64,000 nt of DNA, taken from the NCBI GenBank assembly GCA_008973525.1, contig WACJ01000189.1:62001-126000 (forward strand), in the 5' to 3' direction. Positions 1 to 11,056 of this stretch are shown in pieces. The first letter of the stretch is position 1. Each line of letters begins with the position of its first letter. The DNA comes from Stenopsyche tienmushanensis (Eukaryota > Arthropoda > Insecta > Trichoptera > Stenopsychidae). The notes beneath the pieces are model-generated. The model ran no database searches and was not told the origin of the DNA. It was given only the letters and a program-made list of their open reading frames with translations. The position numbers and the translations under genes are program-made.

Positions 1-119
1 TTACCAAAGATGATATTTTACAAATGTTATTGCAAAACGGTGGAATCAATCAAAGATACTATTTAATACGAGCAATTGAAACCAGGATCAGAATATATTC
101 TATACATAGTAAACGAAGT

Positions 120-232
120 ATCATACTCCTTCGTGAATTTGGAACGGGGAATTTTGCCTTATTCGGCCTATTTACAAGATTTGGCTCCAAGAGATTATTA
201 CTTCTTCAAATATTTTCAGCATACATAAAGTT
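120..232 (+). mobile_element. mariner-type transposase remnant
   Basis: One frame reads ERGILPYSAYLQDLAPRDYY and then a stop. This resembles the end of mariner transposases, where a conserved PYSPDLAP-D-hydrophobic stretch follows the second catalytic Asp. The reading is short, lacks the rest of the transposase and has no recognisable terminal repeats. It lies upstream of the first visible exon of the phosphatase gene, probably in an intron of that gene. An old, truncated copy is the simplest reading. Confidence 0.6.
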
Positions 233-499
233 AAAAATTTAAATGGCAAATACTTTTAATACGCAAAGATCGAACACGTCATCAAGCTTGAATACAAAAA
301 TCACACATACATACGCTTCTATAAGATAAATTAGCAACTTTTTAGCATAAGCTGATCTAGCCAGAACAGCATTACGGCAGTTGTAGTAAATTAATTGAAT
401 TATGTCCGAGGTCAAGGTTTCCCAAGAGGGCGATAACATTTCCTCAAAACGATGCTAATAACATACGTATAACATAACAACATCAATTATTAATTCCAG

Positions 500-3400
500 A
501 TTGTAAGCCCATCCTCTTTTGGTCGTTGAACAGGCACGGCACTCGTCTTCCCGGAAAAGATTCAATCGAAGAGTTACCAAAACTGGCCAAAATTCGTGAT
601 GACATTATCAACAACTATGAGATTCGCAAAACAGCACCTGATCAAGTAAAACAAACTTGGCATGATCGGCATTCGATAGTCGCAATCGTGTCGTAAAATA
701 TCGATTTGGATGTTTTAGGGTCGGTTATGCGAGCAGGATATCGAAAACTTGAAGGCCTGGTCGTGGAATGGAAACTTCACTCCAAATCATGCTAATGATT
801 TAACCTATCAAGGATACGACGATCTGAAATACCTCGCTAAGAGATGGCAAACCAGATTCCCCAATCTTCTACCGACTTCGTATAATCAGAAAAATTACTT
901 GGTAAATACACGAACTGATGACGTCTTAACAGCTCAATAAAAATATTTATTTTATCTTTTAGACTTTTGAATGATGAATCTAATTGTAATGATTTTATTT
1001 ATTTATTTCGATATGATGATCAAATTTATAATACACAGAATTCACCAGATTAAGTGTTGCTGATAAGAAACGCGAAAACTTCAATACATTGATTTCACAA
1101 ACTTACTTTTACTGATTTAACCACAATTGTTTCCACACATCAATTTGAAAAATCTTGATTTTCCAAGAGCAGAAATGATAGGTTTTGATAGAATGTTCAA
1201 GATCTGCAACCAAATTGTTCATTTTTCCATAGCATGAGAGACACTTTCAACACCTTTTAATGGATCAATGGTCATTGCAACCCAAATCATGACCTGAGAA
1301 AATCCTTACATTCTTATTATCATTCACTGTTCTGAATTATTAATATATGTCCTTTTCGCTCAAACATCATTGTCTTACAAACCGCTGAATAGTAAATATC
1401 TACTCATCTGAGAAAACATTAAGTGTAAATGCATTTACATTTGAATTCCAATGCGAGAATACTTTTACTAATATTTTTTTAATATTTATAGTTCAGATAC
1501 ACAGATAAAAGACGTACCAAAGACAGCTATAGAGCTTTTTTGGACGGTCTATTCGGAGATAGAGCTTTCAATTATATCCCACCACCTCAAGTGATATCAA
1601 ATGATACTCTCTTAGAGGTAAGCTTTTTTTTCAATAATTTCCCATCCAAAGCTCAATATAAATTTCATATATCAATATTATTGTATTACAGCTATATAAC
1701 AATTGTCCGGTATGGAAGACTAAAGTTCAAGATGATCCCATTACTATGGAGCAAAGAAATAATTTTAAGAAGAAGGAAGAATTCAGAAATGTTGGTAAAA
1801 TTCTCACCACTTAGTGTAATACTATTTTCAGGACTTCCAAAAGTTCTATTTTTCATTTTAGTTTAGTTCGAAACAGTTTTCTTTCCGGGGGAAAATTTAA
1901 CGATTTTCGATTCAGCTCCAGGTGATTTATTTTTTAAATGATTTTATTTGTATTTATAATTGTATTTAAGGATATTGACTTGATGTTTATTGGTTAGAAG
2001 CTTGGAAGTCCCAGGATAGAGTACATAACACTAAGGAATAAATTTAAATCTGGGAGTCTGGATACATAAGCTAAACAAAATATATTTATAATAGCTTAAG
2101 GTTAAAAGCATGAATTTGGGTTGTTAACAATATTATTTGAAATATTTATTTAAAAGGACAATTAACAGGATCAACAAAGATTATCAGATGAATACAATAA
2201 AATTCTGCTTAAGAAAGGTGAAGGTCACATGTTATATCAACACAAAAATCAACCAAACTCTATCGCGTAAAACGTGTAACGAACCAAAAAAATGAAGTTT
2301 TCGAACCGGTTTAGTTTCGATGTTTATTCCGTCAAAAAATAGCGGTTTTACCAGTTTTCGGTTCAGTTCCGATTCAAATACCAGGTTTTGTAAATGTCTA
2401 AATATTCTAATTTTCGAAGCAACATCTTGAGTTTCATGCTCTATTTATTGCTAAAAATCTCTTCTTTTTAATATTGCAGAATGTTTTTTACTGATGTTTA
2501 TACATTTTTTTATGTTTAAGCCCTTGTTGAAGTTCTCTTTTTAATTATATTTTGAATGTTCCAGATGATACAAAATATTTCATTGCATTTAGGATATAAA
2601 TATCCATTAGAAGAAAACATCGTAATGAATATATATGATATGTGCCGATATTACAAATCATGGGAAATCAACAGAAATTCGCCATGGTGTGCAGTAAGTG
2701 TCATATTTAAAATACAAATTTTCGTTTATTTTATTCGAAACCAAATTGATTGATCATTTTATTTTGAAACAGGCATTTACAAAGGATCAATTGCGCTTAC
2801 TTGAATACGCAGACGATTTGAAATATTATTATGAAACTGGATATGGAAACAAATTGAACAAGAAGCTCGGATGTACCCCCATTAAAGACATGATGGAAAG
2901 ATTCACAAAGATGATTGAAAACATAAGTAATTCGCTTAATTCGATTAACATTTCAATCACACTATAATCGTATGCTTTTATCTTATTTTATATATACAAA
3001 TCTCTAGACTTAACACCATTTTCTGTTTTTAAATGAAAAAAATATGATCTCAAACATGTGTACCTCCATTCATTTTGTCAAATTTGAGTTATTATATAAA
3101 CAAAGACGAATAAACATAAATGCAGGTATCAATTCACACCGACCAAATCAATCCAGCAACCTTACTATAATTAATCAAAGTCATTCGAAACAGAATTGAT
3201 AGTATAAAACAGGCAGAACCTTCCAAACATTTTATTCCACGCATTGCTCCAAAGAGCAGCCAGCGGACATGACAAAACGAGGACTTGCTCAGATCGTGAT
3301 TTATACCGCTATGAAGATCGCTCTCCGCTCTTATTTTTGGACCAAGGTGTGAAAACTAACACACAAACATATCATCAAAGATGATAAAAGATGACTTCAT

Positions 3401-4617
3401 ATTTATATTATATATACCGTGTAAACAAATTGGCAGCGTTTGAACATCCCAATAAGTTCCAAAAAGCCTGTGAATGTGAGAAATTTATCGGAAATAATGT
3501 TTAGTGACTAAAAATGAACATCTCAATCGTTACGAATAGCTTGAATTCTTCAACGAGGATGAAAGCATATTCTTGAAGCTCTTCACTCTTCGGAAAACCT
3601 TGGTTGTATAGAGGAAAACCTCGCGGAAGAGGTAGTTTTTAGAACTGACGTCTTGGTCGAAAAAAGACGTCCTCTCTACGTTGCCCTTGTTAATGTTTGA
3701 GGAGGAGGCTCGTCGGAACAAAGTCTCGCAGTTGGGACCTCTCGCTTATTTGATATTGTGAAAATAAGCATCGAAAACAAACTAGCTATCGTTTATATTT
3801 TCCTGGCCATCTTCCATCTTTCAGTGTCTCTTCTCTTATCTGATAGTTGATTGGGACATTTAAATGTAAAACATCCATCGAGTAGATGTAATATGATTTA
3901 AAGAGTCCCAATTTTTTTTTTCCAAAACTCGGTTAGTGTTGATGATTTATTTCCTATTTTATCCAAAATATCTCGATACGGACTCTATGAAATTAAAAAA
4001 AAATGCTTAAAAAAAACCGCATAACTTTAAAATCGCACAAAAAGAGGTTTGAGTGTATATTTTAAATGACGTTATTTTTTTTACTTAACAGATCAAACTC
4101 AGCCTAAAGCTGTAGTATATTTTTCACATACAAAAACATTCCTAACATTGTTGACCGCGCTTGGCATAGCAGAAGATTCAGTTCCATTACTTGCAGACAA
4201 CTATCGCACTCCTAATATACAAAGACGATTATGGAAGACGAGTAGAATTACTCCATTTGCATCAAACCTTGTCGCAGTCCTTCACAGGTGAATATTCAAC
4301 TTCATAAACGGCTCTTCCTCAATGTTGATCCTCCGAAGCCAGTCTAGCTAGAAGCTGTGATAATTTTAATTTGTTTTAGGTGCCAAAGAGACGAAGAATA
4401 CAAAGTCATGTTCTTCCTCAACGAAATACCGGTCGACTTCAGCGACTGTCACGTCGGTCTGTGTTCTTGGGAAATGCTGAAAAAGAAGTACGGCCCCGCT
4501 GTCGACAAATGCAATTTGGACTTTTGTCATCCAAATGTAGCCAGTGTCAACTACATCTTCAACGTGTACATCATCATAGGATTCGCTATTGTCGCACTCT
4601 CTCATAGGCTTATTTAA
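500..4617 (+). CDS. multiple inositol polyphosphate phosphatase-like protein (5' end outside window)
   Basis: Histidine phosphatase of the MINPP1 group (clade 2), which in animals removes phosphates from inositol polyphosphates in the secretory pathway. Visible coding exons: 500-645, 719-901, 1492-1617, 1692-1790, 2565-2693, 2773-2926, 4092-4287 and 4380-4617, about 422 residues. The first exon holds NRHGTRLPG, the RHGxRxP catalytic motif. Later come FRYTDKRRTKDSYRAF, NSPWCA and a last exon ending in a ~20-residue hydrophobic segment that could anchor the protein in a membrane. All junctions are GT-AG and in phase; only the donor after 1790 (GTTGGT) is weak, so that boundary is uncertain. The second active-site motif, normally HAE in this group, reads HTK (SHTKTFLTLLTALG). 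The N-terminal exons (signal peptide) are not visible and probably lie before position 1. Family assignment is firm; activity is not. Confidence 0.88.
4010..4062. repeat. solo piggyBac-like terminal segment in phosphatase intron
   Basis: The stretch with CGCATAACTTTAAAATCGCA followed by AAAAAGAGGTTTGAGTGTA closely matches the ends of the piggyBac-like copies near 26330-26375 and 48680-48720. It lies 30 bp upstream of the exon at 4092. No matching opposite end was found, so this is probably a relic. Confidence 0.5.
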
Positions 4618-4638
4618 AATTTAAAAAATGCAAAACCA

Positions 4639-4644
4639 AATAAA
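4639..4644 (+). promoter_or_regulatory. polyadenylation signal AATAAA of the phosphatase gene
   Basis: AATAAA lies 22 bases after the TAA stop at 4615-4617, in a short AT-rich tail. It is the first canonical signal after the coding region and would give a very short 3' UTR. Confidence 0.5.
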
Positions 4645-4889
4645 GAAATTTCTATGCGGACTTGAAAAATTCACACGGGCATTTTCGGCAGATTGAAAAA
4701 TTCTAGTTGCAAAGCAAAACGATTTCTTCCATTCATGGTTTGATCTCCTTAGTATTCATAAAATTAAAAGCACACGTTCTTAGCTGTTTGAGATTTATCG
4801 ATTATATAGTACACTCATAAATGCGCGCTTTTAGTTTAAAAATCTATGTTTAGGCATTCGTATTATTGCATATATTTGTGTTGAGATTA

Positions 4890-5151
4890 TTAACCCCTTC
4901 AACGTTACGTATCACTGTTAAAAGTGTCATCCGTAGTGACACGATCTTTTCACCGCTAGCGGATACGTACGTCATATCTAGTATACGAAAATCATTCTTA
5001 CATCTAAACCATACAACACTGCAATCGGACATATCCGTCATTTTCTATTGAGGTTTGCTTAACTTTCACAATGCAGATATATTCGTCATACCCACTTTGC
5101 AAGGACTTGGGTCTTGACGGATATATACGTCATATCCACTTAAGGGGTTAA
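4890..5151. mobile_element. TTAA-flanked miniature element (MITE), piggyBac-like
   Basis: A 254-bp segment (4894-5147) lies between two TTAA copies (4890-4893, 5148-5151). It begins CCCCTTCAACG and ends as the reverse complement of CCCCTTAAGTGG. Inside are four related motifs of the form GGATAT-n-CGTCAT (near 4960, 5030, 5070 and 5125) and a small hairpin with GTGTCA/TGACAC arms at about 4922-4943. TTAA duplication is the signature of piggyBac transposition. There is no coding capacity, so mobilisation in trans is inferred. Confidence 0.6.
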
Positions 5152-6673
5152 ATTCTTTCGGTATTATTAAACCTCAACGCTTATCTCTATTGTTAAGTCC
5201 AAATCCATCAAATATTTTATGACTTATGCTTGTTGGTGTTGACATTTTATTGTCTTTTTTTATATTCATTATAGAATCGCTCCACAATGACCAACTGCAT
5301 ATGATGTGACTTTGTTTTCGTTTGTGAGCCCCAAAAGACATGGGGCACGCATATACAATAGCTTTGAAAAAATCAATCAAATAGTCTTATTGAATAAATT
5401 TTGTATATATTTTAAAAAATAAACATGAATATCTCATTATGACATTATTGGTAAAAAAAAAACATCAAATTAAATTGAAATTGATTTGAGCTTTTGAATT
5501 TTTAGTTAATTCATTTAAAATAATGGCCAATTCTTCTGTTAACACATTCCCGTCGGGTTACGCATAAATGCGTTTTTCGGGTATCGTCGATAGACGCGGG
5601 AAACGGATCTATGCGTCTTTAGCCTTGTGATTCGTTGCCTTTAAAAAAACGTGATAATCGCAACTACGCGTCAGGCGAAAAACAATGCCATAAAAAAACT
5701 AATAATACTCAATCAATAAGACAATATCACCGATTTTAAAATTATATGGATGTCCCATGACTCTTGTGACTAACTATTGAAGTTTTATTTTTGTGTCGTT
5801 CTAAAGATAAAGGCGATAAAACATTTTATTACCTTCAGGGCGATTTAATATATTTAATTAATTAGTACAAATTATTGCGAGCTCTTTTAATTACCTCATA
5901 AAAAGAACTATGTATGTATATCTTTTTGAGCAAGTATATTTTGGTATTATTTTATTATATGTTGATTTGAATTATGAAGAAATTATATGATGTGTTTTTT
6001 TTTTAATTTTTTAAGATTTTATATTGTTTTTGTTTCTACAAGTATTTGACTTTGTGTATTAAATACTTTTTTACCATTACAATTTTACCTATGCATTACT
6101 CTTTAACTGTTACCTGATTCAAATTCAAGTTTAAATAAAAAAAATTAAAGTGTTGTTACCCTCTATTATTTATCTAAAATTATGATATTGAAGATGTGAT
6201 CTGATCTAATCCAGACAAATGCACATCCAGACATATGATCCATGGACGAAAATATAATCTCTTTCATACAACTATATTAGGAATAAAAACTTAAATCAAC
6301 TAAAAGTTTTTTGCATAGTAATTGTGCTAATTGTTCGTTGATTATCTGATCAGAATCAAGCAATTCGATAATATTCCATTCATCACTAATGATGATTTAA
6401 GCGATGACAAAGAAAAGTAGGATTAGACGATTTAGTTTGTATTATAAAAACGGACAGAGTAAATCAGTGTTGATTCAAAGGGGAAAAACCATGCGCAGCT
6501 CTCGGCCGGGTCGGTATTCTGCGGTTTGCGCCCCAAGCCTAGTTGCGCCCGTAGCGGACGCCTGCTTTGCCATTATTACGGCCCTGTCTCCTACTATTCT
6601 TTGGATTATTCTCGAAGTAATGAAATGCACAGATCTATACTGTATTTATACAGTTAATATGTTTTATAATATA
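5152..6673. other. intergenic AT-rich DNA, possible further element end
   Basis: No gene is recognisable. At 5539-5542 a TTAA is followed by CACATTCCCGTCGGGTTACG and a GC-richer stretch to about 5700 with repeated ATGCGT-like words, unlike the surrounding AT-rich DNA. It could be one end of another TTAA element, but no partner end was found. The rest is AT-rich without visible structure. Confidence 0.35.
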
Positions 6674-6996
6674 TACAGTAGACCCGCGGTAATCCGACAA
6701 ACATTTTTCAAGGCGATGTCGGATTGTCGGACTATAGAGTACTACTCCCGACCTCTTATAGTTCGGAGCTTTTTGGAAAAATATAATCCGAAAGATTATA
6801 AAAATTATAAGATATACATAATGAATGTTCTCACAGTTCTTTTTGAATTATAAATTGTGGATCGTACTACGCCGTACCCACATGCTTAAAAAAGCTAACT
6901 TAAAAAATGTTTTACCGTACATTTACTTGTATTGAGATGTCGGACTACAGGAGACGCCGGATTAGACCGGAGCCAAATTACCGCAAGTCTTCTGTA
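6674..6996. mobile_element. pogo/Tigger-type MITE with TA duplication
   Basis: The left end, CAGTAGACCCGCGGTAAT (from 6676), mirrors the right end, whose reverse complement is CAGAAGACTTGCGGTAAT (ending 6994). That is 15 of 18 matches, and TA flanks both sides. The body is 319 bp and repeats 'TCGGACTA'/'TAGTCCG'-type words. A related longer element sits in the cyclin A gene at 15616-16911. No transposase is present, so this is a non-autonomous derivative. A 149-residue open frame crossing its left half is not a gene. Confidence 0.8.
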
Positions 6997-7247
6997 GCGT
7001 AAAAGAATAAGTGTCTCCTAAACTGTATCTCAATACAAACCGTCTGTAGAAGAGCAAGTCTTAAAAATTTTGACTATTTTCTTCCCTGTGAAAATTGATT
7101 ATTATGAATCGAAAGCATACACTTGTAAATGGAGATGACAATTAAGAAATTGTTTCGCATCAAATCGGATAGATTATTTAATCCTGATCAACGGGGTGAT
7201 TATCAAAGTCTAAAATGGATATTGAGCAATGAACAAAATAAATAATT

Positions 7248-7433
7248 TTGGAAAAAATGTTGGAGCAAAGTAAGCACGCGCATTGGTATGTTTATACCGT
7301 AGGCCGCTCAACAACCACTTGTTGCCGCACGTGCCTGACGCTGTCACCCCATTGTTTACGGGTTACGCGCAATTTTCGCGGACATTCTGTAGTAATGCAA
7401 CAATTGCGACATATTTTTAGTATAGGTAAGAAC
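7248..7433 (+). promoter_or_regulatory. possible non-coding 5' exon / promoter-proximal region of the G alpha gene
   Basis: This stretch is richer in GC and CpG than its neighbours and ends with a good donor (GTAAGA at about 7425). The first coding exon of the G alpha gene starts just after a good acceptor (TTTCAG, ending 8189), so at least one untranslated exon must lie upstream. This is the best candidate by eye; no core promoter motif decides it. The rest of 6997-8189 shows nothing else. Confidence 0.3.
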
Positions 7434-8218
7434 ATCGTTTCCATAAGATCATTATTGAAGTTTCGTAAGCCTAACTTAAGTCAGTATCAACGCCTGCGAT
7501 TGTTTTTTACTGTGGGAAATTTGTTACAAAAGAAAGCTTTTGTTAGTTCCTTTCTCTCGACCGATACCGACGCCTCGCTTTTGGTACTCGTACAACTTGA
7601 GGATTACCCAACTTGTTGCTGTATTTATTTTCTTTATAAATAAAAATAAATATCTATAGATAAACATTAGTTTTGTTGCGAGGTCCGCGTATTTTCATTT
7701 TAAAACTACCCTCCTTCAAAGTGCAGTATATTAAGCCCATCGAAATGTCATTTCTATGAACATATTAACACATCATATGCGAGGGCAGTTTAATCAAAAC
7801 TTACACTTGTAGTGGGCATCTTCGTGTGGTTTGGCACTTACCAGTAGGAATATTACACAGGACTTTATCAAATTTTTTACCAATTTATATTTGATAGTTG
7901 AGAAGAACATTTGTTTGTATTTGAATTAATGTTGATGGCTGTGAACTTATCGTTATTTGAGACGTTATCGATTGTGTTGTTCCAGAAGTATCAGATATGT
8001 CTTCTAGTGTCCAATATCCGCCGAATAGACATAGTGTTTCTATTTTTAAAAAAATGATTTAAATGTCGCCCAAATATACAAATAAATTGAAAGTGACCAT
8101 AGTTACACATAATTCCATTTTTTATATAGACATTTTTAATGTATGCTCATTGCCACGACGGATAATTATACGACATTTTTGTATTTCAGATGATATGTTA
8201 TGGGTGTTTTAATCCAAG

Positions 8219-11056
8219 ATGGGTGCATGTCTGACATTACACCGCGAAAGCATGGAGCTCGAAGCCGCTCGGCGCCATTCCAGCGAAATAGATCGACAAC
8301 TGGGAGCGTTTGCAAAGGAACAAAGCAAAATTATCAAAATTCTTTTACTCGGTATACGTCCATTCAGAATTTCTACTCCCTTGGCGTGCATTAAAATAAT
8401 TGCATGACTGACGATTTGATCACGTTTTAGGGGCTGGAGAGAGTGGCAAAAGCACTCTCGTTAAACAAATGAAAATAATACACAGTCGCGGTTTTAGCCG
8501 ATCTGAACGCAGTGCGTTTCGCCCTACAATGCTGGACAACCTGTTAGCTTCGATGAAATACGTTCTAACAGGCATGGGGCGTTTACGGATCAATCTACAA
8601 GACCCTGCTAATAAGGTTTTTTTAATTAAATACTACTAAATTGTTCATAATATGAATCAAATTAATGTTTTGTCATCATGCATACTTATCCTTATTCTAC
8701 CTCTTTGACATTAAAACTAAATTCGGATGTAAATTAAATAAGGATATGAATACATGAAAATATAGAACTTCAAATGAAGTTCATTTTTCAGTGCATGGCA
8801 AATGTTGCTTTAATATTTTCAAAGAAATAGATTGCTATTTTATGTTCTACCTCAAATTTTACTGAATTTTTGTCTTAATTTTCTGAATTTATTCTAAAAA
8901 AATAACTATTAGTTTCTAGCTAACTTTATTAGTATACTCTCAATATATTATAATTTTGAAATACGTTGTAAAGGGTTTTTTTTTTTTTTTGAGGTGGCTT
9001 TTAGCGATCCCTTTTTTATGGTATCATTACCAACCATTTTGACATGGTTTTTCATGGCATATATATGTTTTTAAAAATGTGGTTGCCAGCCACATCTCCT
9101 GTGGGATTCGAACCCGAGATGATCGGGTTACGAGTCCAACCGCTTAACGCGGGACTACCTACAGGTACAAAGGGTAAAGGGTTTGCCTCCCTTAAACCTG
9201 CAAAAATGACAATGCCGTGATCAGTGATTTATTATATACAATGGAATGAAGTTATTAACACTTAATTTTGATGATAAGACTGATTTTGACCCTGCATTTA
9301 ATTTAGATTTGTTTTTCGTTACAGATTTATGCTCAACAAGTCCTTTTGAATCGTAGCGTATTTGATCTACAATTTAGAGTAATTCCAGCGGTGGCTCTCG
9401 CACTGCAAACATTATGGAGAGACCGCGGTGTTAGATTGGCTGTAGCTCGTGGATACGAATACGAACTCAATGATTCAGCATTATAGTAATTTATTGTGCA
9501 TATTACTAATTCGTATTTTTGATGATTTCTTTTACAATTCTGTCTAAATTTCTTTTACAGCTTATTTGAAAATATGGATAGATTATTGGATGATAAATAT
9601 ATTCCCACACCAACAGATGTGCTGAGAGCGCGTGTTCGAACAACAGGAATTATGGAAACACATTTCAGCATCGATGATGTTATTATAAGGTGACCTATCA
9701 ATCTTTTAAAGTTAATAAACCATTTTCCGAGACTCTAAATAATGTGTTAACATTTCAGTGTTTATGACGTTGGAGGACAACGGTCACAGAGAAGAAAGTG
9801 GATATATTGTTTTGATGATGTGAAAGCAGTTCTATTTGTTGTTTCTCTGAGCGCATATGATATGACACTTGTAGTAAGTTATGATATGCTTTTTTTAATT
9901 GTCTATAATAATAGATTATCCCATTATTAATTAATTTCATCGATACAATGTGTTCTACTTCAGTATATACAACCTCTTCCCATCCATTTAATATTTTTTT
10001 AAATTTAGAAAGTATAAAATTCAACGAGTTTTGATATAAAATATTTTTCGATTCCTCATTTCACCTCTTCTATATTTATGTTTTTTTTTTCACCGATAAA
10101 TGATGCTGCATCGATCTAAATAAATAATAGTCTGAAAGAGCAAGGTCAGGAGAATAAGGTGGATGCGGAATCGTTTGCCAATTGAGTTCCTTCAATTTGT
10201 TTTCGGTCATCTGATTTATGGGGTCGCGCATTATCATGTTGCTAAAGAATTTGGCAACAGTTGACTAGACCTGGCCTTTTCGTACTCAATGCCACTTTTA
10301 AACTTCCAAATTGTAAACGATAAATCTCCCTCGTTATGGTTTGACCATATGGAAAGACTTCGTGGTATATTATCCCTCTGGAGTCCCACTATACATTTAA
10401 GAGATTTTTTTACTGTTAGACCCGGTCGAGGGATAGGTTTCTTTACCTTTTTGATTTGAGTAAAACACCCATTTTTCATTTTCAGTCATAAGATAGTGTA
10501 AAAACGGTTGTTTCTTCTCTTTATCCACGCCCCCTGTTTTACGGTCTTTCCTATTTAAACACTTGCTTCATAACATGTATGACATATTAATAACATCGAT
10601 TAACAACTTACAGGAGGATCCAAATGTTAACAGAATGTATGAGAGTCTCAATTTGTTTTCTCAAATTATCAACAACCGATTCTTCCGAGAAGCATCATTC
10701 GTGTTATTCTTTAATAAATTGGACTTGTTCCGAGATAAAATATTACACTCGGGACGACATTTAAGGAACTATTTCCCACACTACAAAGGTTTTTTTTTTA
10801 ATCATTTTATACTGTTGTGTATATATTTCTATATCATTTACTAAATAGAGTTTGTTTCCTCATAGGACCTGATAGAGATGTCGACAGTGCGGCTTTATTT
10901 ATTCAAGCAGAATTTTCTCTTCGCAATCAAAACGAAAACAAGCTGATTTTTCCACACTTTACTACAGCTACTGACACATCAAATATACAAGGCGTCTTCC
11001 AGGTAGTAATGGATATGGTAATGGCTGACAACATGGGTCAAGTGACGCTTTTATGA
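8219..11056 (+). CDS. heterotrimeric G-protein alpha subunit, divergent
   Basis: GTP-binding alpha subunit that couples seven-helix receptors to effectors at the plasma membrane. Seven exons (8219-8351, 8431-8615, 9325-9485, 9561-9689, 9759-9873, 10614-10788, 10866-11056) give 362 residues, normal for the family, with consistent phases. The start MGAC has Gly2 and Cys4 for myristate and palmitate. GTPase motifs in order: P-loop GAGESGKST (45-53), switch I RVRTTGI with Arg184 and Thr187, DVGGQR (206-211) with catalytic Gln210, NKLD (275-278), and TTATDT in place of the usual TCATDT. The C-terminus is GQVTLL, without the Cys four residues from the end that pertussis toxin modifies. It is clearly not Gs, Gi, Go or Gq. 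It may belong to the insect-restricted G alpha f group, but I cannot confirm that. Introns 2 and 5 carry a SINE and a mariner copy. Confidence 0.93.
8979..9173 (-). mobile_element. tRNA-derived SINE with target-site duplication
   Basis: Read on the minus strand, a tRNA-like head (about 9100-9170) with a B box GGTTCGAATCC (9104-9114) and an anticodon-loop-like CTCGTAA (Thr, CGU) is followed by an unrelated body and an A tail (the T run 8979-8990). The element is flanked by a perfect 11-bp direct repeat, GTAAAGGGTTT, at 8968-8978 and 9174-9184. The head's stems are partly mismatched, so it is not a working tRNA. It lies antisense in intron 2 of the G alpha gene. The intact duplication suggests fairly recent insertion. 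Confidence 0.85.
9912..10555 (-). mobile_element. mariner-family element, copy 1 (in G alpha intron 5)
   Basis: The left end is TAGATTATCCCATTA. The minus strand carries decayed transposase, for example [20 protein letters not shown] around 10300-10420, resembling the mariner block KKVMLCIWWDWKG. From about 9928 to 10300 it is roughly 90% identical to the copy in cyclin A intron 4. Stops and frameshifts break the reading frame and the right terminal repeat is not visible, so it is a dead, probably truncated copy. It fills most of intron 5 (9874-10613). Confidence 0.75.

Noticed and set aside
3530..3721. 63-codon minus-strand frame in the phosphatase intron
   Set aside because: No recognisable domain or transposon motif; it is shorter than chance frames elsewhere in the window.
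6404..6853. 149-codon open frame
   Set aside because: Its second half is the pogo-type MITE and its first half has no recognisable protein features.
7248..7643. 131-codon open frame upstream of G alpha
   Set aside because: No family resemblance; a good donor splice site lies inside it. More likely an untranslated exon and intron.
9100..9172. A tRNA-Thr (CGU) gene on the minus strand
   Set aside because: Anticodon and T stems are mismatched, the sequence is followed by an unrelated body and A tail, and an 11-bp duplication flanks the whole unit; it is a SINE head.
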